64,000 nucleotides of DNA, taken from NCBI GenBank assembly GCA_017395635.1, contig JAFQOE010000058.1, positions 1 to 64,000 of the forward strand. Direction: 5' to 3'. The position numbers were made by a program, and so were the translations under genes. Positions 43,407 through 49,916 of the stretch are shown in pieces. The notes beneath the pieces were generated by a model. The model had not been told where the DNA came from and did no database searches. It was given only the letters and a program-made list of their open reading frames with translations. Source of the stretch: Lachnospiraceae bacterium (GTDB taxonomy: Bacteria; Bacillota; Clostridia; Lachnospirales; Lachnospiraceae). The first letter of the stretch is position 1. Each line of letters opens with the position of its first letter.

Positions 43407-44657
43407 ATGTCGGGCAGAGTAATTCTCCATAGTGATATTAACTGTTGCTATGCAGCCATAGAGCATTTACACCATCCGGAACTTAATGGGAAGCCCTTAG
43501 CGGTGGGTGGCGACCCGGAAAGCAGACACGGAATTGTTTTGACAGCGGACTATATCGCCAAGAAGTACGGTGTTAAGACAGGTATGGCTTTATGGCAGGC
43601 TAAACAGTTGTGTCCTGAGATTAACTTTGTATCACCTAGAATGGACCTCTATCTCAGATTTTCAAGGATGGCTCATGAGATTTATGCAGAGTACACGGAT
43701 TTGCAGGAGGCTTACGGTATTGATGAAAGTTGGCTGGATGTAACGGACAGTGCAACCATTAAAGGAGACGGATATACGATAGCAAAGGAAATAAGTAATC
43801 GTATGAAGTCGGAGCTTGGTATTACGGTCAGCATTGGAGTATCTTTTAATAAGATATTTGCCAAGCTCGGTTCAGATTATAAAAAACCGGATGCAATTAC
43901 TACAATGTACACTGATGAGTTTCAGACCAAAGCATGGAATCTTCCAGTTGGAGATTTGCTCTATGTTGGACGAAGTACGAACCATAAACTGGCAAAGATA
44001 GGTATTCGTACCATAGGTGACTTGGCAAGGACGGATGAAGCAATACTTGTCAGTCAGCTTGGCAAGATGGGAAGTGTTCTATGGGCATTTGCTAATGGCT
44101 ATGATGACAGTCCTGTAAGGAAGGAAAATACTCACGCACCAATTAGGTCAGTGGGTAACAGTACCACAACGCACAGAGATTTGCTGAATGATGAGGATGT
44201 AAAGATAATCATTTATGTACTGGCAGAAAGTGTTGCAGCAAGACTACGGGAGAATGGTTTTCGGTGTCGGGTAGTAGAAATCAGTATCAGGGATAAGGAT
44301 TTATTCTCTTTTTCCCGTCAGAGAAAAATAAGCAATGCCACAAATATTACGGAAGAAATTGCTGTGGAGGCTTATAAGCTGTTTAAGGAAAGTTACGATT
44401 GGAGAAAACCGATTCGTAGCGTGGGAGTCAGAGGAGCTGACCTTGTAAATGATAATTATTGGGAACAGATTGATTTGTTTTGTGACTTTCAGATGCGTGA
44501 AAAGCATATGAAAATGGATGCAGCTGTGGATGATATCCGCAGAAGATTTGGTTTTTACAGTATTCAGAGAGGATTGATGTTTCAGGATAAGGTTTTATCT
44601 GCTGTAAATGCAAAAGAGGACCATACGGTGCATCCGCATGGATATTTTAATCAGTGA
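43407..44657 (+). CDS. dinB: Y-family DNA polymerase (DinB/UmuC type)
   Basis: 416 residues from ATG 43407 with GGAGG upstream. Palm residues are kept: HSDINCCYAAIE with D10, and YGIDESWLDVT with D106 and E107. Then the helix-hairpin-helix thumb (LAKIGIRTIGDLARTDEAIL) and the little finger domain. It performs translesion synthesis. It heads an SOS-like operon with two following small genes. Mobile-element copies like this are common in clostridia, and the host should have its own. Confidence 0.93.
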   Translation: MSGRVILHSDINCCYAAIEHLHHPELNGKPLAVGGDPESRHGIVLTADYIAKKYGVKTGMALWQAKQLCPEINFVSPRMDLYLRFSRMAHEIYAEYTDLQEAYGIDESWLDVTDSATIKGDGYTIAKEISNRMKSELGITVSIGVSFNKIFAKLGSDYKKPDAITTMYTDEFQTKAWNLPVGDLLYVGRSTNHKLAKIGIRTIGDLARTDEAILVSQLGKMGSVLWAFANGYDDSPVRKENTHAPIRSVGNSTTTHRDLLNDEDVKIIIYVLAESVAARLRENGFRCRVVEISIRDKDLFSFSRQRKISNATNITEEIAVEAYKLFKESYDWRKPIRSVGVRGADLVNDNYWEQIDLFCDFQMREKHMKMDAAVDDIRRRFGFYSIQRGLMFQDKVLSAVNAKEDHTVHPHGYFNQ

Positions 44658-44675
44658 GGAGTTGAACGGAATAAC

Positions 44676-44894
44676 ATGAGATTAGGATTAACAGAGAGAC
44701 AGAAAAGTGTATACGATGGCATAGTAAATTTCCAAAAGGAACACGGATATGCACCGTCAGTTCGGGAATTATGTGCAATATGTGGTCTGGCTTCCACATC
44801 AAGCGTATATGCTCATTTGAAAACGCTGGAAGAGTTTGGATATATCAAAAAGCGTGAGGGTTCACCAAGAACCATTACGATAGAAGAACTATAG
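44676..44894 (+). CDS. LexA DNA-binding domain without protease part
   Basis: 72 residues: LTERQKSVYDGIVNFQKEHG, YAPSVRELCAICGLASTSSV, YAHLKTLEEFGYIKKREGSP RTI, the complete LexA winged helix-turn-helix, ending before the hinge. It cannot self-cleave. It could bind host SOS boxes and compete with LexA, or act as a fixed repressor of its own operon. It is 18 bases after the polymerase gene. Confidence 0.85.
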   Translation: MRLGLTERQKSVYDGIVNFQKEHGYAPSVRELCAICGLASTSSVYAHLKTLEEFGYIKKREGSPRTITIEEL

Positions 44895-44903
44895 GAGGTA
44901 GGC

Positions 44904-45152
44904 ATGGAAAGTAACAAGGTTTATGTGGATGTAACTGCTGAGTTTTCCAAGGAAGGGGTGCTAACCCCTAAGAGCTTTCGTTGGACAGATGGCAGTGTTT
45001 ATGAAATACAAAAGATAAAAGATATAAGAAGAGCTGCAAGCCTGAAGGCTGGTGGTGTAGGTATGAGATATACCTGTGTAGTAAATGGCAGGGACAGCTA
45101 TCTCTATTATGAGGATAACAATATGTGGTTTATGGAGAGAGCCGGAGCGTAA
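44904..45152 (+). CDS. Small hypothetical protein of the polymerase operon
   Basis: 82 residues with AGGAGG before ATG 44904, nine bases after the previous stop. It is strand-rich: VYVDVTAEFSKEGVLTPKSF, RWTDGSVYEIQKIKDIRRAA, MRYTCVVNGRDSYLYYEDNN. I have seen such short proteins next to element-borne Y-family polymerases but know no function. The compact beta fold suggests an accessory or binding protein. Confidence 0.65.
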   Translation: MESNKVYVDVTAEFSKEGVLTPKSFRWTDGSVYEIQKIKDIRRAASLKAGGVGMRYTCVVNGRDSYLYYEDNNMWFMERAGA

Positions 45153-45156
45153 CTGA

Positions 45157-45290
45157 AGTGTCATTAATGACACTCAGTTGCTTCCAGATAGATCAGCAAT
45201 AGGGCATAGGTGACACAAGGCAGTTGTCACGACGGAACTCTGTGCCCGGAAGACTTGCAAAGGTACTTTCCCTTCCTTGGCGAGTACAAA
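45157..45290 (+). ncRNA. Structured spacer, possible RNA leader of the Com-like gene
   Basis: It starts with the perfect palindrome AGTGTCATTAATGACACT (45157-45174). Next, GGGCA...TGCCC encloses GTGACA...TGTCAC, and after that GTAC...GTAC surrounds a CTTTCCCTTCCTTGGCGA loop. The nested stems lie directly before a zinc-ribbon gene that may be a translational regulator. It is either a structured leader or a small RNA; no known family was recognised. Confidence 0.4.
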
Positions 45291-45327
45291 GTTGAAATGA
45301 TTTTGTATAGCAAAGGAGCAGACTGAA

Positions 45328-45531
45328 TTGGATAAGAAGATAGAAATTAGATGTAAAACAGGTCGTTGTAACAAACTGTTTATGAATTATTATGTTACAG
45401 GTAACAATGTGGAGTTGAATCTTGGCGGATTTGAACTTAAGTGTGAAAAGTGTAAAAGGGTTCTTCGATTGAAGAATTACACGGAGACAATGTTGATTGA
45501 ACATTCCTCAAATGGAGTGTTTAAGGTATAA
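45328..45531 (+). CDS. Com-like zinc-ribbon protein
   Basis: 67 residues from TTG 45328 with AAAGGAG upstream. EIRCKTGRCNKLFMNYYVTG, GFELKCEKCKRVLRLKNYTE has four cysteines in a zinc-ribbon, in the order and spacing type of the phage Mu Com protein (IRC..C.KLL...IEIKCPRCKR), which melts an mRNA leader to allow translation. It is flanked on both sides by structured spacers, which makes an RNA-binding role attractive but unproven. Confidence 0.6.
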   Translation: MDKKIEIRCKTGRCNKLFMNYYVTGNNVELNLGGFELKCEKCKRVLRLKNYTETMLIEHSSNGVFKV

Positions 45532-45554
45532 AAATAACAATTAACAATTAAATG

Positions 45555-45660
45555 ATGGCGCCACCTGATAAGGACGGCATTGCAGGACAATGTGCGGTAC
45601 CACGGACGCAGGGGAAAGATAACCAGTTTTGGACTGGCTTTCCTTTGCGTTCTTTTTTTA
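45555..45660 (+). ncRNA. Possible small RNA ending in a terminator
   Basis: GCATTG/CAATGTGC forms a first hairpin near 45578-45597. A long terminator hairpin (ACGCAGGGGAAAG...CTTTCCTTTGCGT, 45606-45650) with TTTTTTT follows. A 64-codon frame across it looks like chance. About 80 bases later an inverted TTCTTGT...ACAAGAA flanks the ribosome site of the next gene. Confidence 0.45.
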
Positions 45661-45748
45661 TGCGTAAAGACTGCGGTGGTAGAAAATTATTCGTCCTCAA
45701 ACATTCTTGTAACTGGTTATTGCCGGAAACAAGAAAGGATGGATGAAT

Positions 45749-46084
45749 ATGTTTAGAAATAATTATGATGTAAAAGAATTTGGTGCAAGGATTAGAAAAA
45801 TAAGAAAAGCAAACAAAATGACACAGGAAGATTTGGCAAATCGACTTATGCTTACTGCTGAAAGTGTTTCCAATATAGAAAGCGGTAAAACAAATTGCAT
45901 GCCGGAACATATAGTACATATATGCGAAATATTTAATATCACCACCGATTACCTGTATTTTGGTATAGAAAATCAGGAACAGGTAAAAGCAGATACTGAT
46001 GAGTTGTCAGCACTGCTTAGTGATTGCTCCGCAGAAGAACTGGAACGAGTTACCCAGATGGTTAAACTGTTTTTAAGGAAATAA
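45749..46084 (+). CDS. XRE regulator, left sister
   Basis: 111 residues from ATG 45749 (45743 is possible), with AGAAAGGA upstream. The helix-turn-helix is YDVKEFGARIRKIRKANKMT, QEDLANRLMLTAESVSNIES, GKTNCMPEHIVHICEIFNIT, TDYLYFG, with a short helical tail. It closely resembles the regulator at 47378 (same YDVKEFG start, same GKT.CMPEH and DY.YF blocks). Its stop touches the stop of the zinc-finger gene on the other strand. Confidence 0.85.
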   Translation: MFRNNYDVKEFGARIRKIRKANKMTQEDLANRLMLTAESVSNIESGKTNCMPEHIVHICEIFNITTDYLYFGIENQEQVKADTDELSALLSDCSAEELERVTQMVKLFLRK

Positions 46085-47251
46085 TCATTTTTTAGCCTTA
46101 TCACGTTCCCTTTGTTTACGTTTTGCCATAAGTAAAGCACAACGCTGTGAACAGTAGATTTTACGCTCATTGCCTTTTCCTACATCAAAGAAACTGTTGC
46201 AGGTAGGATTTGCACACTTTTTGACTTGTGTATTTGGTGTAAATGTAACAAGCAGTTCCATATACATAGCTTCTAGCAGTGATGATATATTCCAGTCAGA
46301 AGATAGACGATTATTGCTATATTGTAAATCAGGTGTAATCAAGCAGGTTTGCGAGTTGAAGATGTCTGACATACAAGTAATGGCAGCACGTTGTAACATT
46401 TCAAATGAAATTCCGGCATCTTCTATCAGCTCTTTGGTGAGTGTTTCTGAAAATGACAGGTTAGATATATCTGCATTAGCGGAGATTGATACTTTATCCA
46501 GTAATAGGGAAAGTATATCGTGATAGTTCTGCCAAGTACAGTGCATCATGTCTGTTAATTCAGATTTGTCGAAGGTTCCATGTAACCACCATTCTCCGGC
46601 TGTAGCATTTACAAAAAAAGTCAGTTCTTTCAAGAAGTCTCGTACATAACTATCAAACAGTTCAGGATTTGATATGGTAAGGGCTTCTTCTTTTTCTTTT
46701 CGCTGTATGTATAAATACAGATAGTATGTAAATCTTTCCGTTTCAGAATCATTTTCTACTTCTGCTTTGGTTGTGTAACATAGAAGGATGGAAAGTAGAG
46801 CGTTTAAAATACCAACAGAATCATTATTATCAAGGGAAGCTTTTAGGTGTAATAGGTTTCTCATAGTCAGAACTTCTTGAGTAAAAATATTTACATAAGT
46901 TTCATCCGGTTCATAATTAGGAACTACTTCAGAAAAAATGGTTTTAGTAGTTTTCATAAATATATAGTCATTGGTTGTATTTCTGATTAGTCTGTCAGAC
47001 GATAGTAGCCCGTATTTTGTACAAAAGTCTGCAATCGCTTGTAAATCTGTGGTATCAATAGCAGCAAATTCATAGGCGATAGAACCTTCTTCATATGAAT
47101 TGTTTGAATAGATTGGTGTCAGCTTGCCCGGATATAGTTCAACAATAACCATTTCTGTAGGTCCCGTATATTTAGGATAACGGGCAGGAACTTCTTTTAT
47201 TCCGTATAGTCCGACCATATTACTGAAAGAAAAGCCTTTGTTAACAACCAT
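46085..47251 (-). CDS. Protein with C-terminal CGNR-like zinc finger
   Basis: 388 residues with GGAGG before ATG 47251. The long N-terminal part is helical with no known motif. The end, KKCANPTCNSFFDVGKGNER, KIYCSQRCALLMAKRKQRER, is a Cx4C...Cx3C zinc finger as in CGNR-type regulators, with a very basic tail. It is comparable to the DUF6076-like protein at 25 kb. It lies between two sister XRE regulators, one convergent and one divergent, which looks like a control circuit. Function unknown. Confidence 0.65.
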   Translation of the reverse strand: MVVNKGFSFSNMVGLYGIKEVPARYPKYTGPTEMVIVELYPGKLTPIYSNNSYEEGSIAYEFAAIDTTDLQAIADFCTKYGLLSSDRLIRNTTNDYIFMKTTKTIFSEVVPNYEPDETYVNIFTQEVLTMRNLLHLKASLDNNDSVGILNALLSILLCYTTKAEVENDSETERFTYYLYLYIQRKEKEEALTISNPELFDSYVRDFLKELTFFVNATAGEWWLHGTFDKSELTDMMHCTWQNYHDILSLLLDKVSISANADISNLSFSETLTKELIEDAGISFEMLQRAAITCMSDIFNSQTCLITPDLQYSNNRLSSDWNISSLLEAMYMELLVTFTPNTQVKKCANPTCNSFFDVGKGNERKIYCSQRCALLMAKRKQRERDKAKK

Positions 47252-47332
47252 AATAACCTCCGTGTCATATATAAAAGTATATGTTCCTATGACAAAATCT
47301 ATTGTATCATAATATTAGATAATAGAAAAGCA

Positions 47333-47351
47333 ACTAATATCAGTTATTAGT
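47333..47351. promoter_or_regulatory. Palindromic operator in the divergent promoter
   Basis: ACTAATATCAGTTATTAGT has perfect arms ACTAATA and TATTAGT. It lies 27 bases before the right sister XRE gene and 82 bases before the zinc-finger gene, and a related ATATTAGATAATAG lies just upstream. It is a likely binding site for the sister XRE proteins. Confidence 0.55.
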
Positions 47352-47377
47352 GCTAAAGGAAGGAGGTGTCAGCAGGA

Positions 47378-47731
47378 ATGAAATATCAATATACATATGA
47401 TGTGAAGGAGTTTGGTAACAGGCTTCGTGCAATTCGTAAAAAGAATGGATATACACAGGAACAATTAGCAGATTTGTTGTTATTATCTGTAGATAGTATT
47501 TCGAATATGGAAAACGGAAAGACCACATGTATGCCGGAACATATGATGAAAATATGTCAGATTTTTAATGTTTCTGCTGACTACTTCTATTTTTCCATGG
47601 ATAAAGAATTGCTGCAAAAAGAAGCAAGAGATATAGACAGTCTGGTGAAACTGTTACAGGCTTGTAGTGATGTGGATTATTCTAAAATATATCGCATAAT
47701 TAAGATTATGCTGGAGTCTCTGGCAGCCTAA
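47378..47731 (+). CDS. XRE regulator, right sister
   Basis: 117 residues from ATG 47378 with AAGGAGG upstream. YDVKEFGNRLRAIRKKNGYT, QEQLADLLLLSVDSISNMEN, GKTTCMPEHMMKICQIFNVS, ADYFYFS. The two sisters differ mainly in the C-terminal tails, which may set different partners. It is divergent from the zinc-finger gene and followed by a clear terminator. Confidence 0.85.
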   Translation: MKYQYTYDVKEFGNRLRAIRKKNGYTQEQLADLLLLSVDSISNMENGKTTCMPEHMMKICQIFNVSADYFYFSMDKELLQKEARDIDSLVKLLQACSDVDYSKIYRIIKIMLESLAA

Positions 47732-47757
47732 CCCCGAATACCATTCGGGGTTTTTTC
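47732..47757 (+). terminator. Terminator after the right sister XRE gene
   Basis: CCCCGAAT pairs with ATTCGGGG around a 3-base loop, and TTTTTT follows. Confidence 0.88.
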
Positions 47758-47893
47758 TTAAAACCCGGAATACCATTCTATTCAATCTTTTATATTTTCC
47801 ATCTACAATATAAATGTGCTCAGGACAGCACAACAAAATGAAAGCGGCGTGCACAATGCTTTCCTAATCTATCAGAAAAGGAAGGTACAGCTA

Positions 47894-48262
47894 ATGAAAT
47901 TTTATAACGGACAGGAAGAATTAAAGGGACTTTTGTTTATGAAGTCCATGATGAGTATGAATAATGTGAAGAAGCAGGCGATTGTAGAAATCGGATATGC
48001 AATGAAGGCAGGTATTAACTGCGGGGCAGTTGCGGTAGATGATAGTGCATCTTCTTCTGTTGACAGACAGCCGATGCGAGACCTTGTGGAAACTCTTGAA
48101 GGTGGCAAGTATGAAGTGCTTGTTGTTGAAGATATTTATGATATTACCAGAGAGCCGGAAGATTTGAGAGTGATGATTGACCGTATTAACGATATGGGAG
48201 TTCTCATTTTTGATTTGGGAATCATGGGTTTAAGGTTCAATAACTATGAAATCGGATGCTAG
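47894..48262 (+). CDS. Degenerate resolvase-like protein
   Basis: 122 residues from ATG 47894 with GGAAGG upstream. MRDLVETLEGGKYEVLVVED, IYDITREPEDLRVMIDRIND and MGVLIFDLG follow the middle and end of the resolvase catalytic domain (the ...LVVkdl.RltRn... and ...GV.... blocks), but the expected YxRxS serine is absent. It is the first gene of a run leading to MazF and the triple recombinases. It is probably a regulatory or structural relative rather than an enzyme. Confidence 0.6.
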   Translation: MKFYNGQEELKGLLFMKSMMSMNNVKKQAIVEIGYAMKAGINCGAVAVDDSASSSVDRQPMRDLVETLEGGKYEVLVVEDIYDITREPEDLRVMIDRINDMGVLIFDLGIMGLRFNNYEIGC

Positions 48263-48413
48263 AGGCACAGAAAAGTATTCCTATATAATATTTCCTTCGG
48301 AAGCGGTAGTGTTTGACAACTGTGGAAACACGGTTGTCAAATGCCCGACCGAAACGGAGGCAGTGGAATACATTAGGGATTTGACAAGTGAGGTGGCTGA
48401 AAATGCAGTATGA
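48246..48413 (+). CDS. 55-residue hypothetical protein
   Basis: MKSDARGTEKYSYIIFPSEA, VVFDNCGNTVVKCPTETEAV, EYIRDLTSEVAENAV. It overlaps the end of the preceding gene by 17 bases and the start of the following XRE gene by 11, the usual style of this operon, which supports it being real despite its size. No family is recognised. Confidence 0.55.
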   Translation: MKSDARGTEKYSYIIFPSEAVVFDNCGNTVVKCPTETEAVEYIRDLTSEVAENAV

Positions 48414-48735
48414 CAGATTGCAGATAGGACAGAAACTGCGTGATATGAGAAAAGGTAAGAAATATACGGTGGAAGAGCTTGGAGACCGTATGGGAATTAG
48501 TGTTTCTCATGTGAATCAGATAGAAAGAGGCTCAAGAAATATGAGCATGGAACTGTTGGTGAGATTTATCAATATTCTGGATACGGATGCAAACAGTATT
48601 CTTATGGATATCAGTGATATGAAAGCAGATTCCATTGATGCACAGTTAAGTATGCTCCCGGCTGAAAAGAGGGATTATCTTACAGGTGTGTTCAGATATA
48701 TGATAAGCACAAGTATGGAGCAGGTGACAATATGA
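48403..48735 (+). CDS. XRE-family regulator
   Basis: 110 residues from ATG 48403. LQIGQKLRDMRKGKKYTVEE, LGDRMGISVSHVNQIERGSR, NMSMELLVRFINILDTDANS is a standard helix-turn-helix; the rest is a helical tail ending EQVTI. GAGGTGG lies upstream inside the previous gene. It overlaps the next gene by four bases (ATGA). It probably controls the operon that ends with the recombinases. Confidence 0.85.
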   Translation: MQYDRLQIGQKLRDMRKGKKYTVEELGDRMGISVSHVNQIERGSRNMSMELLVRFINILDTDANSILMDISDMKADSIDAQLSMLPAEKRDYLTGVFRYMISTSMEQVTI

Positions 48736-49112
48736 AGAAAATAAAGGAACAGAAGCCGATCAGGTGTATAGCATACCTTTCCGTGTTTGGACATGATGAG
48801 CGTGTGGAAGAGTATGAAAAAAAGCAGTTGAAAAAGATTCGTGAGTATGCGGCTGCTCACAACATAGAAATCATCAGAATATTTCATAAGGATGTTCTTG
48901 GACAGGGAATTGTAAATGAGCATTTTGCAGGAATGGTAAGTAAAATCCGCAATAAGCAGGCAGACGGAGTAATCGTATTTAGTATGAGAAGCATATCTCC
49001 GTATATCGAAAATGCTTATACAAAGGTAGGTATGGTAAAAGGAGCCGGAGGCAGAGTGTTCACGGTTCAGGAAGGAGAGCTTGGCATGGTTTTAAGAAAC
49101 TTTGCCGGATAG
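48732..49112 (+). CDS. Resolvase N-terminal-like protein lacking the serine
   Basis: 126 residues. RCIAYLSVFGHDERVEEYEK, KQLKKIREYAAAHNIEIIRI, KIRNKQADGVIVFSMRSISP recall the resolvase fold (RaaiYlRvS..., ...kgQidaVvv.sldRl.R), but the nucleophile position is changed (AYLSVFG has a serine two places off) and the arginine motif reads SMRSIS. There is no DNA-binding domain. It may pair with the full recombinases downstream as a regulatory subunit. Confidence 0.55.
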   Translation: MKKIKEQKPIRCIAYLSVFGHDERVEEYEKKQLKKIREYAAAHNIEIIRIFHKDVLGQGIVNEHFAGMVSKIRNKQADGVIVFSMRSISPYIENAYTKVGMVKGAGGRVFTVQEGELGMVLRNFAG

Positions 49113-49119
49113 GAGAATT

Positions 49120-49524
49120 ATGGACGGATTAAGTAAGTTAAATAAAGGTGATATTGTATATGCTGACCTTGGACAGCATCCAAGAAGTTCGGTACAGTCG
49201 GGAGTAAGACCATGCGTGATAATTAGCTGTAATACGGATAATCATATTGCAGGTAATCCAATCGTGAATGTGTGTCCTTGTACCACAAAGTTTGAAAAGA
49301 AGAAGCGTAAGAGCCATATTCTGATAACCAAGGATGATGTGGAGGGATATCTGGCAAAACCATCGCTGATACTTGCTGAGCAGACCACCACTATAGACAA
49401 GTCGAAGATTGTGGGGAAAACATCAAGGATTGTCAGTGAAAAAGTGATGAAAAGGATTGACAGGGCGTTGATGCAGAGGTTTTCTCTTGCCAAAGAGGGG
49501 GATGATGCAGGTGACATGGAATGA
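49120..49524 (+). CDS. MazF/PemK family endoribonuclease toxin
   Basis: 134 residues from ATG 49120 with AGGAG upstream. LNKGDIVYADLGQHPRSSVQ, SGVRPCVIISCNTDNHIAGN, VNVCPCTTKFEKKKRKSHIL, AKPSLILAEQTTTIDKSKI is the complete CcdB/PemK fold with the RP.VIIS and QTTTIDKS blocks. It cuts mRNA at short sites. No typical MazE lies upstream; the resolvase-like or the following DUF6870-like protein may serve as antidote. It overlaps the next gene by 23 bases. Confidence 0.92.
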   Translation: MDGLSKLNKGDIVYADLGQHPRSSVQSGVRPCVIISCNTDNHIAGNPIVNVCPCTTKFEKKKRKSHILITKDDVEGYLAKPSLILAEQTTTIDKSKIVGKTSRIVSEKVMKRIDRALMQRFSLAKEGDDAGDME

Positions 49525-49750
49525 GAAGTACGATGTGGATATAAGGACTGTTGACCCTGATACACTTGTTGATTTGGAAGATGTAAAGATAGATACATCT
49601 CTTCCGGTAGAGAAGAGAATAGAGCAGTTTGCAGAGCAGATTAGAAACCCACTTTGTTATAAGAAGGATGGCATTATTATCAAGAATGTGTATAAGAGTG
49701 GTGGTGCGAAGCTGGAAGACTGTTTCAGGGAAATCGTAATGACAATGTGA
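49502..49750 (+). CDS. DUF6870-like small protein
   Basis: 82 residues (ATG 49502 or 49505) overlapping the end of the MazF gene, with GAGGGG upstream. YDVDIRTVDPDTLVDLEDVK, IDTSLPVEKRIEQFAEQIRN, PLCYKKDGIIIKNVYKSGGA fits the DUF6870 pattern I recall from clostridial elements, where such genes often accompany serine recombinases. The tight overlap with the toxin gene makes an antitoxin role possible, but it has no AbrB-like features. Confidence 0.65.
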   Translation: MMQVTWNEKYDVDIRTVDPDTLVDLEDVKIDTSLPVEKRIEQFAEQIRNPLCYKKDGIIIKNVYKSGGAKLEDCFREIVMTM

Positions 49751-49781
49751 AATTAGTGGTGGAAATTTTCAAATAATTATG

Positions 49782-49894
49782 TTAATCTAAATGCAAGGAC
49801 TTAAACTCCTGCATTTGGATTAGCAATAAAAGTTAATCCAAGAAACGCAGGATATCATTCAAACCCCATATTTATTTTGTTTTTCTTGGTTAAT
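49782..49894. repeat. Two inverted repeats upstream of the triple recombinase operon
   Basis: TAATCTAAATGCA at 49783-49795 pairs with TGCATTTGGATTA at 49810-49822, and TTAATCCAAGAAA at 49833-49845 pairs with TTTCTTGGTTAA at 49882-49893 with one bulge. The two systems share the TTAATC(C/T)AA motif. They fill the only sizeable gap before the recombinases and may be operator, recombination or RNA-hairpin sites. Confidence 0.5.
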
Positions 49895-49916
49895 ACTAAG
49901 AAATGGAGAATAAATT

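Noticed and set aside
45552..45746. A 64-codon frame (MMAPPDKDGIAG and on)
   Set aside because: It runs through a strong terminator hairpin, has no ribosome site and a composition unlike a protein. A structured RNA or terminator explains it better.
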